In this document: piece by piece, positions 32,601 to 45,100 of the stretch
How positions within the stretch are numbered: the stretch's first letter is position 1
Layout of the letters: each line of letters begins with the position of its first letter
Origin: Apis mellifera
Lineage: Eukaryota > Arthropoda > Insecta > Hymenoptera > Apidae
Length of the DNA: 64,000 bases
Reading direction: 5' to 3'
NCBI RefSeq assembly: GCF_003254395.2
Contig: NC_037640.1
Coordinates: 9,468,289-9,532,288 of the forward strand
Translations under genes and position numbers: made by a program
Notes under the pieces: generated by a model
Told to the model about the DNA's origin: nothing
Databases searched by the model: none
Seen by the model: only the letters and a program-made list of their open reading frames with translations

Positions 32601-35600
32601 GAAATTTTCCTAGCTTTTTTTTCTTTCTTCTCCCAAACTTGGAGACGAAGGGGGGAGGGTAATAACGGGACGCGCGTAATTAAAACGCGACCAACGTTGT
32701 AATCTTCGGCCCATTAAAGGTCATCAATTACCTACTCGCCCTACCTACTTAACGAGAAGGACGGATCTCATTCCTCGGGCGGCGGATCTGTTGTGCATAA
32801 TTCAGGACGTGTTTCGCCGATAATGGTCCCCCTGAACGGCTAATGAATCGATAGGTACCTGGAAAGGTGGACGTGATTTAAGAGATCGCCTCGTCTCAAC
32901 CACGTGGTCCCCGATTAAAATTTTTTTGCCGCCACGCGGTTTTCTCTCCTTCATTGTAATGGATCCGGCTGGATTTCGAGGAAATCGATCGACGCCTCTC
33001 GTGGGAGGGTATTATAATAATAATAACAATACCTTTATCCGGGAGGATAGCAGTTTTTACCTGGTTGCCAATTTTTCACCGTGATATCTTTTTTTTCATC
33101 CCCTAACATTTCACGAGGAGGAGAGAGAGAAAAAAGGAAAGAGAGTCGTTGTTCGAAGCTTATCTCGCAGCCTCTGTGAAAAACGTTCTCCAAGAGGATC
33201 GAATCTCTCCTGGCTCTCGATGTCATTATCCTCCTCCCAATCATGGTTACGGATTCTTTTAGGGTCGTTTGAAAGTTGAGAGTCACCGTACGTGATCTCG
33301 TTTCCACAACATCTTCCTCAGATAGCTAACGACAAAGAGGCGATCGATGGATCGATCGAGCCGAATAACAGATATCTCGAAGAGGAGTCCAGAGGAGAGG
33401 AGAGAAGAAGAGTTCTTCTCCCGTTATCTCTTGTTTCTCGCCGCCATTATTAACAGGTTGGGATCGAGGGAACGCCGGAAATTGACCGTTACGAGCAGCG
33501 GCGATGATTAATTATTTATGCAAACTAGCGGTATCTCTCGTCCCTTAAGATCCATCTCGCGACGCCTATTACGATGCTTCGAGAAGAGGAACGCGGATAG
33601 CGATGTTGGAAATGTCGACAGCAGCTCTTCTCAATCGCGTCCACTTTTCGTTTTATGACGGTCGATATCGGTCGATATATGGAAATGCGAATATCGCGAG
33701 GATTAATTCTCGTCCACGTGCCGTCGATCCTACGATCACGTGATTGGAAACGATCGTTGATACGATCTGTGGAATATCGAAAAGGAACGATCGGTGGACG
33801 CGATGATTTAATACACGCGGAAGAGATTATAGGGAAAAAGCGAAGGGAGTCTCGTTGACACCTCGCGCACGACCCGATCGATTTTTTCTCATTCGATCGA
33901 GGGCCTAGCAAAGCGGAACGAGATATTTCTTTCTCCACGGTATGAAAACGGGGCTTTAATGGAACGAGCGTGAGGGCATAGCCGAGGTAACGATCAGAAG
34001 CAATCTTTCCCCGTGACATGCTACTTCGTTCCAAAGCAAACTCGGCGAGCCAGCCGAGGATCGTTTCTCCGTATCTTCTCGGCTCTTAGATTCGTTGCGA
34101 TTCGTATCCTCGATCTCTCTTCTTTCTTTTTCTTTCTTCAAGATTTACGTTGGAGGCTCGCGAACAGGATGACGAGCCTCGAGTTCTCGGGATAGGTATA
34201 GAGAGAGAGAGATTCTGGAACGTCGATTGGTCGTTCACAATGGAAGGAGCGTGGAGGGTCTCTCGACGCGTTTCACGAATGCCGAGGCGGGAATAATTGA
34301 GAATATCTGCCGAGGAAAAATTCGTTTCTTCGCCACGTTCGAAATTAATTAGACACTGCTATAAAACGTCTTCCTTCTGCCTTTTCTTTTACAACGCGAG
34401 AGAGATCGAAGGACGAATCCTTCTCGATTTTCAGGAATATTCTCGTGTTTGTTCTCTCAGATATCGATGGAAAGCGACGAGGAGAGGAGTCCTTTTTCCC
34501 GAGATTACAGAGCACCGACATTTGCATCGGATACTGTTTCAAAGTATCCCCCTCGATTCTGGCTCGCTCCCTAATTAGAGACGAGGGGCTCTCTCGTATA
34601 TTCGACGCGAAATATCGGCGAGGCATCGCGTATCCAAACAGGGAATAATTAGAACGATGATGGCTGGCTTGAACTCGAGGCGAGTGTTTGCGCGTCGGGA
34701 AAGCCTGCCACGTCGATCCATGTTTGCCCTCCGTTTACGCGGAAAGGCTGGAATACACGGCGGAGTTTGCTTTGGGCGCGTTTCGTCGCCGAGGCTCCAA
34801 CTCGGTGTTCAACCTTCAAGTTCAAGGCGCCCGTCCCACTTAGCGAGACAATGTTGAGGGTAAACAAGGCACGCCGCGCGTCTGTCCTCGGCGTGGGAAC
34901 GACTTCGCCGACTGTCTTCTGCCGTGCATCGACTCGCCTCGACTCGATCTGGATTAACTGGGCGAGCCAATATTGAGATTGCCTCTAGGAGGAATTCGCC
35001 CCCTCCGTTTGTCCAACTGTGCACACAAACTCGTCGCGAACGGATCTCTCTCCGTCCTCTTCTATTCGCGTTACACGCGGAATATAATAACGTCCCCTCC
35101 TTATAATAACGTTTTTCGAAATTTATTGGGAAAATATGCGAAATATTTATATGCAAAACACGTGGAAGCATTCTTGGCGAAAGCTATTTCCGAGCCGTCC
35201 CTTTGTTTTTCACCTTACATTCTCAATTTTCCACTATCCGATATTGAAATTAAATTTTAATTAGCGTAAAATCATAGTTAACGAAGAAAGTTAACGGAAT
35301 CCCGAGTTGTACGGATCCCCCCTCCCCCCCCCCCTCTCCAGACAGATTTGAATAAATAGAATTTCGCCGCAACGATCGTAAATATCCAATAGCATCCCTA
35401 TCAACGCGATGGTTACCGACGTCGTCACCGACGTTACCGTGTTCCAAGGCAATACGATCCGTGAAATGAGTATCGGTATGGACTGTACAGAGGAACGAAT
35501 CGGGAAATGACGGGGAAGTTGATCCATCACCTCCGTCTCCTCGTGATTCCCCATAAGGTCGGGGTGAAGGAACCTTAATGACTGGGGAGGGGGGAAGGAG

Positions 35601-37050
35601 AGGAGCAGCGAAAGAAAGACGGTGATCCCCGGTGATCCTCCTCCCTGGAAACAGGCTAGTACACCTGTGTCGTCGAGAGGAAGGGAGAGAGAGAGAGAGC
35701 AACGAGTCCCTTACCGAGTCACGATGGCCACGATGGGCCAGCCTTCTTGTACCAGGTTTTCAGATCGGCGACGCGACATCCCGACTAGGAAACCGGTACA
35801 AGGAAGCGTGGAGAAGAGAGATCCAGCGCTGCTCCCGGGCCTACGACGAACGTGCACGAGATTTCGAGGAATCGAACGTGACTGGTCGACTTTCTTCCTT
35901 ACCCTATCCTCCTTCCCTCTCTTCCCTACGCCACTTAACGCGTAAGTTCGGGATCGAAGGCGAGGCGAATCGATCTCTCTCTCTATTTCAACCGTTCGCC
36001 CAACATGGCGCCGATCATCGCGGCATTCGCCTCGGAATCCTTACAAGGATTCGCGTCGAATCGACCGCCTATTGTAACCAATCCCCTCCTCCTCCCCGTT
36101 ATAAATGCTTGGCAAATAGATTCTGCGAAACGGAAGAGAAATTCAAGCGGGGGAATGAAGAAGAAACGTATATATATATATATATGTGGAGAGGGGATGG
36201 GGTCGGAAAATGAAGTTTAACCAACGCGATAAACGCGTTTTAGGTGGGTGCGCGGTCGGCTCGGCACAAAGGGGAAGGAAGAAGAAGAGAGCGCCGGCTC
36301 GAGCACGAGCCAGAACCACGCTCTCTCTCGCCATTGTCCTCCGCCCGTGGTCCAGGTGTTGAACGCTCTCCCCTCGTTGAAAGGCACGACGGGGCCGGCC
36401 CGTGTGATTAATATACGCGCATCCGGCGAATATATATATATAAGTATATATATATATATATGTGTGTTTGTGTACGTATGTACGCTGGAATAATTTTCAA
36501 CCACGGCCCTCACCTCTGTGACGAACAACTCGCCGCCCCGCAAACGTTGTCAACGTGGCGCGAGAAGAAAACGAGAAGAGATCGGAGCGCGATCCGTCTG
36601 CACGGACGGGCTGGAACCGGCCTACTGGAACGGGAACCGGCCTTGTTCCGGTGGCCCCCTATAAATAGAATCCGGCGGAGCGGTTGTGATGATCAATATT
36701 CGTGCATCCGGCTGCCACGACGGATATTCCTACTTGTAGTTTCATAAGATGTATAAATATTTTTTATGGCCGAATGAAAGAGTGCCCCCCCTCCTCCGTT
36801 TCCCTTCTACGAAGAGAAAGAGAAGAACGATATATCGGATTTTACGATATTTTGGATATCGGATCTTTTTCCCTCCGGATTTTCGAGGAATTCGTTGCAT
36901 GCGGGATATGTGTGTGTTGTGTGTGTGTGTGTTGAACGTGTGGTTGTTGCGAGAGAGAAGATAGAGCGGGCACGATCGGAATAATGCCCGTCGGTGTATT
37001 CGCGCGAAGCAACCGGAGGTGTTGGTGGACTGTAAAGGGAGAAGCATAGT
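32601..37050. other. Non-coding stretch with candidate regulatory blocks
   Basis: No gene recognised. A balanced block at about 32690-32960 contains ATTAAAGG, TAATGAATCGAT and CACGTGG words. Another at about 34650-34990 includes a GTAAACA forkhead-like word near 34860. TA runs occur at 36170-36186 and 36431-36461, and TG runs near 36909-36932. Open frames here overlap on several strands without domain features. Confidence 0.4.
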
Positions 37051-37123
37051 CGGCTCGTGCACGAGCCGCACAGCGGGGGCACACAGGCTGTGCGGTGTCC
37101 CCGTGGCCCAGGTGCAGGGCCAC
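37051..37123. repeat. Cluster of three strong inverted repeats
   Basis: Three hairpin-capable elements lie within 73 bp: a perfect 18-bp palindrome CGGCTCGTGCACGAGCCG (37051-37068); arms CCGCACAGC (37066-37074) and GCTGTGCGG (37087-37095); and arms GTGGCCC (37103-37109) and GGGCCAC (37117-37123). The first and second overlap, so they are mutually exclusive foldings. The GC content is far above that of the flanks. Confidence 0.8.
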
Positions 37124-38044
37124 CCTCGCGTCCCCACCACTCGCCCTTTTTTACGAACCTAGCCACACCACGCGCGAACGTTACACATGCACAAAGCTCT
37201 CTCTCTCTCTCTCTGTTTTTTCCTCTCTTTCTCGAAGCGGCGCAGACGAACGCGGTGTGGCTGACCTGCGAAGATCGACTTCTCGAGGGAGGGCAAGGCG
37301 AAATAACGTCGGCGACGGGTTACGAACCGGATACGAGCTTGCGGACCACGACAAAGCCAGCAACAAAGCCACCCAACGTCCGTGCTTGTTGTGTCTTACC
37401 CCGTGTAAGAGGATCCAGATAGGATCTTCCTTCGAGTCGTGTCTCCCCCTCCTCCCCTTCATCGAAGCCCACCTTGATCGGGGACAGGTTCACGCGACGA
37501 CAGACCGAAACCTGTCCGACTGTCGTCCGCCTTGGAGCGATGATAATCGGCTGGAGGACACCCACGAAACGAAAGCGCGGGTCGCGGCTCTCTTGTTTCG
37601 ACAATCTGTGATCGATAATATAAACGCTGTCGCTCCTCCTTTCCTCTCTCATCCAGGAAGGGTTTGTTTCAAGGCAAAGCGACGCGGCAGATGGTTAATT
37701 AAGTTTTACCGATCTCCAGATACCCTTAATGATCGAACCACTCCCGTAATAATAACGATAATAACGATAATAATAATAATATCCTCCTTCCGAGATCTAT
37801 CGTATCGAAGGGAAAATTATTTCTAATTCTCTACGGCTTCTTCTCGTCTCGGCCTCTTCCTTGCCTCTCCCCTCGAATCCTTATCGAGCTCGACCTCCCA
37901 ATCGGAGGAGGAGAAAAGTTTCATTTCGATATTCCATTGAAACCGGCCGACGCGTGGTTTAATAATATAGGTCCCCTCTTTCCCCGATTCCGACGATCGA
38001 TCGTTGAAGAATCAAGGTCCAATCTTCGATCAACTCCAATCTCC
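37124..38044. other. Non-coding stretch
   Basis: No gene recognised. It contains a CT run at 37197-37214 and an AATAAT-type run at 37747-37780. The two long overlapping plus-strand frames have no recognisable domain. Confidence 0.4.
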
Positions 38045-38700
38045 GTTTGAAAAGAAAAAAGAGGATCTTCGTCGATGTCAAATTCTCCTCTTTGCTTCTA
38101 TTTCAACGTTACACTCCTCCGTATATTCCTTTATACGTCCGAAAAAGTGGAAGGTGCATTATTCGAAAAAAGAGGATCTTCAAATTCGATTCTCCTCTTT
38201 GCCCTGTTTCTATTTCAACGACACATTCCTCCATATATTTCTTTATACATCCGAAAAAGATGGATTATTTGAAAAAAGAGGATCTTCATTAAATTCGATT
38301 CTCCTCTTTGGCCTGCTTCTATTTCAACGATACATTCCTCCATATATTCCTTTATACGTCCGAAAAAGTGGAAGGTGAATTATTCGAAAAAAGAGGATCT
38401 TCATCAAATTCGATTCTCTTGCTTCTATTTCAACGATACATTCCTCTATATATTTCTTCATATGTCCGAAAAAGATGGATTATTATAAAATATATAAAAA
38501 AAGAGGATTTTCGTCAAATTCGATTCTCCTCTTTGGTTCTATTTCGATACACTCCTCCGTATATTTCTTTATACGTACGAAAAAGGTGGATTATTCGAAA
38601 AAAGAGGATCTTCGTCAAATTCTCCTCTTTGCCCTGTTTCTATTTCAACGACACATTCCTCCATATATTCCTTTATAACGTCCGAAAAAGTGGAAGGTGG
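38045..38700. repeat. Tandem array, six copies of 100-115 bp with internal inverted repeat
   Basis: GAGGATCTTC-type starts recur at 38061, 38172, 38278, 38393, 38503 and 38603. Each unit has AAAAAAGAGGA, then about 20 bases later TCCTCTTTG, forming an inverted repeat of 8-9 bp. It continues with CTATTTCAACGATACATTCCTCC, ATATATTCCTTTATACGTCCG and AAAAAGTGGAAGG. Unit length changes by insertion or loss of short pieces, so the array is not coding even though frames run across two or three units. Confidence 0.93.
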
Positions 38701-39137
38701 AGGATAAGGGTTGTCGAGGAGGGTTCGACGTTATTAATCGCCGTCACGCTCGGTCAACGCCGCGATACCCTCGCGACGATTGGTCGAGATAGCGGGATGG
38801 TAACCGGGGCGGCGGAGGTTTCATTCTTCACGGCCCCCATCGCTTTCGCGATATACGCGAATGCCGGACGATTAACGATCGTAGCTCGGTCGCGCTCGTT
38901 AAGCGACAGTTTCTTCTCCCCCCCCCCCCGCCCCTCGGGGCGAAACGGAGAAAAAGAAGAAGATGAAACTGGTACGCCCGAGATCATCACCGCGAAGGTC
39001 GAAGACGAATGATCCGGACCCCGCTGCCTGGATACATTATCGCCGCGCGAGCGGGCAAAAGAGTCGTGCACGTCCGGGCGACACTTTCGTAGAATCGTGG
39101 ATCGAGTACGTGACGACGATGGCGATCTGGGGGAGGT

Positions 39138-39163
39138 CCTCCTCCTCCTCCTCCTCCTCCTCG
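39138..39163. repeat. (TCC)n microsatellite
   Basis: About eight to nine uninterrupted TCC triplets. They produce poly-Ser or poly-Glu in the overlapping open frames. Confidence 0.95.
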
Positions 39164-42100
39164 AGCCAAGGTCGCGTACGACTAATAATAAACTCGTACG
39201 GTGGGCAGAAATCGATTTCCCCCATAGTGGGATCGATCACTACGAGGAGGATCGAAGATGTGGCTCGATCGTTCCATACGATTGTAGTTAGAGAGGAGAC
39301 TCTCTTTCGTCTGATCGATGATATTTCGTGGAACGAGGCACGTGGGTCGGTCCATAAGCGAGGTGAAAGCGATGGCGACGCGCGTGGACACACAAGCGTC
39401 GATTGCAAATGTTTTTGCGAAACATTTTGACGACAGAAAAAACTCCTTTCTTTTTTCTTTAGGACGTGCGACTCGACGAGTCGATCGTACGATTTTTGAT
39501 TCGAATATTTTAAGATATCTCGAATATCTCAGAATGATGTTTTTATAGGAAGGGACGGTTTATGTATTCGATTTATGGAAAATGGAACGTGATCGGGCAA
39601 CCGTGTACCGATTACCTTACGCAATATTGCAATTAGCCCATTGCCGGCGAGTTTTTCTCGTTTTCCTTGCGCGGATAATCGTGCGAAAATTCTGGCAACA
39701 ATCGTAGGAAGTAATGGAAGTAGGATACGAACGAGCAACGCGATCGTTATGTATCACGAGGGGATTTCCTATGTGTCACAATTCCGCTCCATTTTCTCCT
39801 CTTCTCGTGGAGGAATTGAAAATAACAACAGGGAATCGAACGAATGAAAAAAAGAAAGACAGAAGAGTATATATATATACATTTTTTAAACCAACAAATC
39901 AACCCAATATATATAACATATAACTTGCAACGAGTTAAATGAATAGCTTCGTGAATTATACGATTCCACGTCCGAGCAAATTAGCTCGATCGTTTCAATT
40001 TCACCCGACTCCTAAACGATAAACTAACTTACGGTTACCGATCGAGGAGGAGGAGGAGGAAGTGAACGTTATCGAAATACGGCCGATTGTACGGCTCGAG
40101 AAAAGTCACTTAAGGCCGGCTTGCCTCGAGATCAGTCTCTTGGAGTCTCGGTTCTATCGAGATCGGTTAATGGCGTTAAAGCAGAAACCGAGCACCGGTT
40201 AGAAAATTTACCGTTATCGAGGGAAGGGAGAGGAGGGGAGGTTTACCGATTACCATTAGAGATTAGTTCTCGCGCTTATATCTGCCTCTGCCGAGATGCT
40301 TGCCTTTTCATATCTTTTCCTTTTTCCTTCCTCCGCTTTATTCCTCCCTTCCTCTCTTTTCCTCTTTCCCCCTTCCCTTCCTCTTTTTCTCGAGCACAGC
40401 GATTAAAACTCGGTCGACTCGCGTGCGTCTCGTCAACGGTAAAGTTCCGTCGATTCCACGCGATATCGTATCACGAAAAGGCAAGGCTCCCCTCTCCCCT
40501 CGTCCACCTTTATAAATCGAAGTTCCTCTCTGCTCCCATCGATCCTTCTCGAGCCTCGAATTAACCATAAATTCTGTAATCGAGCCGGAGAGTTCGAGCG
40601 TCTACCTTTTTTCTTTCTTTCTTTTCTTTTCTTTCTTCATCCGCACGAGATGATTCCTCGATCTCGGGTTACGAAGGGAAGAACGATAAGGCTACCACCC
40701 AAGTTAAATTACACGTCTTCCCTCTTTCTCTCTTTCTCTTTTCCTTTCATTCCTTTTCTTTCTTTCTAAATTCGTATCACACACCGTTAAACCGGTTTCC
40801 TCCTAAACGCGTACCGCACTAAATTCTACAACGCTACACTTATTAAACATTATCTCAATCGTTCCTTCTTACTTCTCATCGTATTAATCAAATTATTTTT
40901 ACTCTATCTACTTCCTCGAATACCTCGATTTATTCCTCGTTCGACGAATTGTTACGAATCGTGTTTTTTATTCTTACCTTTACTCGCTATCTATCTATCT
41001 ATCTCTTTCCATTCGTCGATGAGGTAATAAAAAAAACCCAAGAATCACGATTTCCAAGATCGTCGATTACGATTTCGATCGTAAGACGAAGGCGCAGGGA
41101 TGGATTTCTCGTCGATCTGATCTCGTCGCGTACGCGTGCTCTCCCTTGATTCGCCGTATAATGTTACGCGCTATTGTACTTAATCCCCGCCACTCTTACG
41201 GTACTCCCCGTTCGCCGCGCCACTTCCACAGAGTTGGCCGGCCTCTCTTTCATTCCTTCGAACGGTAATAAATAACCCTACAGCAAGGCCCCGCTCGATA
41301 AACCGAATATGGAAGATTCGCCGCGATTGAATCGCGCGCGTACAGATTCCGAGAGACGATTCTTAAACCCTTTCCCCCGGTTTTTGTCGCGTATAGGATC
41401 GTAACAGGATTGCCGATTTACCTCTGGCCGATTTCGTCGTGCTTCTCGAAACGAACACGACCATCTCGTTCATAGATTTTTTTTTTAAAATGAATCTGTA
41501 ATCGAGAAAGAATTGGAGGCAAGATTTTTATTAAATCAATTGAGATTTGATTCATAATTACACGTCAGAAGCAACAACGATTTGTTTTTGATGTTTAATT
41601 GAGAATTGATATACGAATCAAGGTTATATATCTGCTCGACAACTTACGGCTATTTGTTCCAATTAATTCGCAGAGAGGGAGAAGAGGAAAGGATGGATTG
41701 AAATTTATCGTGTTTATTTAATCGCGTCGGATCGACGAGACGCTGTAAATGGACAGTTTACCATTTTACGACAACTTAATCCGATGTTAAACTAGAACGG
41801 CAATAACGCGGTTACAGCTTAATCCCGGTGTAACGAGTTGCGCGACAAGCGCGGATCGTTTCGTGCCTAAGAGAGTGCCTAAACACTCTCTGGGGGGGGG
41901 AGAAGGGAGGGGGCAATTACACGCGTCAGATCGGATAAGACTCGTCCGTTTATGAGATAAGCGGAGTGGCGAAAAAGTGGAGTGGAAAATCATTTTCACT
42001 CTCGTCGGATCGATCTCTGTGTAACGTTCGTGCTTGGAATGGATTTATATGGCAGGAGGCATGTTACACCTGTTACCGGATTATTTTCGTGAATAAAATG

Positions 42101-45100
42101 GCCGCGCCTCGCCTTCTTGGTACAGTCGAGTACAGGCGGGAACACGAACGGTCGGCGGCGAGGGGGAAGGAATATATTACGCGTCGAGGAGACGAAAGAA
42201 AGGGACGGGGATAGGAAAGAGAGACGAGGATAGGTCACCGACCGGTTGTCACTGACAATTCCAACGCGATACGTGCGCGATACACACAGGTATGCCCACA
42301 TTGTTCGAGGAACTGGGGCAATGGTGCAGGTTCACTAAACCACCACGAACTGGATTCTATCTATATATCTCGACACCTTTATTTTCGTTTGCCCCCGGTA
42401 AAAGGGCTCTCTACTTTTCTAGGCCACCTGTCGCTCCACCGTCGAATTTACCGTAGAAATTGACCGAGGTCCGATTCGCCGAGTCATCGGGCGGAGATCG
42501 TCCCTTTCGTCGCATACGAATGAATTACGAATCACGAAACTTGGTGTTTCTCATTTTTTTCTTTTGTCGAGAGGAACGTTTTCGAGAGGAACGAATCGGT
42601 GTGGAATGATTCAGAGAAGAAACAAACCGGAAAGAATGGTCGATGCAACTTTTTTGTTTTTTTTTTTTTTTTTTTTTTTCTTCCTCGAAAAAGCAACGGC
42701 GATCGAATCGGTAATCGGTTTTCGAGGTTTACGTGTTCGACGAGGTGACGTAACCCCCGCGCGTTACGAAATTTTCTAAAGGATTTCGGATATTTCGTGA
42801 ATTATTATCATACCCGGGACGTTATTTTTGCATAAATTTCTTTCGAGACTTTTGGCCGTGTACTTTTTTCTTTTTTTTTTTCTTCCAAGGAAGCGATTTA
42901 TTTTTTTCCAAGTTATGTAAATTTGGGTTTATTGGCTCTTTGGTGTTCGTTGAACTTCGAAAGGAAAGAAAGCACGTTTTCTGCACGATTTAAGTGGGCA
43001 ATTTGCATAAATGAAGACCGTGCATGAAAGAAACATGATAAGTTCATTCTCGTCGATTTTTACGTCACTCGGCCTCAATGTCAAGATCGTGGTAACGCGA
43101 CTTTCGAAACGTAACTTTGGAGAAAGAAAAAAAAAAAAATCTTGGAACGACTCACGTTACGCAAGATTGAAAAAAAAAAATACGTTTATCGGGTTAAAAG
43201 ACGATAATAAAAGTAAACAGAGAGGAAAAAGAAGGTGCAATTTTTACAACGACTCGTCTCGTCGACGATTCCGTCGAAAATATCGGACAAACCGGGAACT
43301 CGAACGAAATCGAGTCCGGCGTCGGTCGATTAACGTTTCTAAAAACCGTTCGTGCAATACGTGCGACGAGTCCAAAGCTCGTTCCCTCGGAGCCGATCGC
43401 ATTGAAATTCTCTCGGATCTCGTCGAGGTAGAGTAGACGATTTTTATCGAGTACACGACCGGTTACCGGGCAGAGCTCATAAACCGCATTCGACATCGAG
43501 GCACGGGCATGGCCACGTAAGGAATACGAATATCACAAGGTAAGCCCATTCGTGGTATTTGAATCGGCCAGACAGAAACCGTTCGAAACCCGTTCAGACC
43601 GCGGATCCACGAACGACCGTGAAACCGTGCCGCGTGAATTCCAGCACGACGGTCGCGTGTCTCGCCGAGTTGTTAATTCGAAATATCTACCGGATTTCAA
43701 CGATTTCGTTCTTTCCGTACGTCATCTGCCCGACCATTCGTCTCGATAACCATCGAATCTCTCGAAAACTTAACCTGTATCGAAACCTTTGCAATTTCGC
43801 CATCTGACGGCGAAAAGAGTAACGTGCACTCAGTAACGTGCTTAACCTCTTCGAAGTTGAGACGCGAACGCGTGTTCGAACAAGAAAGAGATTCCAAATT
43901 CGAAGTGTATCGAGGAAAATCATTCACCATCGAGGTATTTATACCGATTGATAGTTCGTGTCGTTCAATTTTCCATATATATATACGTATATATACGCGA
44001 TAACGTTGAAACGCAAACTATTGGACGGAAACGCCGGCGAAACGGACGATTCTGTAATTGAATTTCTTTGTTCCGTTCCTCCCAACGATGGAAAATTCGT
44101 TTCCATCCGTTGCCAAAGAGAAGATTCTTCTCCTCCCTTCCGGAATACGAGCAAAATCCAGGATTCTGACAGAAAGTCGATATCCAGCGGCGGGATTCCT
44201 TTCGTTTTTTCGATAGGATAGAGTGACGGCCGGCCAATACCGTCGTTATTCGTGAAATCGTGAAAAGGAAAAAAAATCGTTGAACCTTCGAGTCATTGGC
44301 CCTTCGAATTTCTGATCCCTCCCCAGGTTTCACATCTCTTCCCAGCCTTCGGTTCATTCTTATTCACGCGCTCGAACCCGAGCGTATCCAAATTCCGCGA
44401 TAATCGTAGGAGGAAACGGTGTGCCGTGGAAGGAGCCGTGTACATCGTTACATCGTGGTCTCTTTGAAAGATTCGGCTACGGGGAACAAGGCGTGACGTT
44501 GAATTAGCACTTGGTGTACGAGGCACGCGTGCCTTGAATACGAGGTGGTCGCATTGTCGGTACCGCAAGCCCCGTGCGAATAGAATTCGAACGTGATCGG
44601 TGTCGATTCCTCGTTTGAAAGAACTTTCTGAACCTCCATTGTTCCTCTGTTTTACGATTCGAAGTCGTTTACCTTATAGCGTTCCCGGGTTTGAGCTCTC
44701 GGAATAATCGAAGGGGTATAGACTGACTTAACTTCGGTGTAAGTATTCTTTTTACTCGGTGGTAATGTAGCTGGAATATTCGTCGAGAGGCAAAGAGATT
44801 TAACTGTGAATTGTATGGATTTTCTTTGAAAGAAATATCAGGAAGTCGAAGTATCGAACTCTTTGCGGGGAATAAAATTTGAAAAATTTACGAGAGGTTC
44901 GTGCTCGATACGTGAAGTAATTTTTCTTCTTCCTTTTTTTCTTTTTTTTTTTTCAAATAAAATATTCGACGATTCATTGTACATTGACGAATTATCGATA
45001 TTCCTCTTAATTCGGTTGTAAAAAAAAAGAGGAAGAAGAATCGTTTCGAGAGGAAATGTGAGAAAATTTAAATTTATAAAATGTATATAGGCATTTGAAA

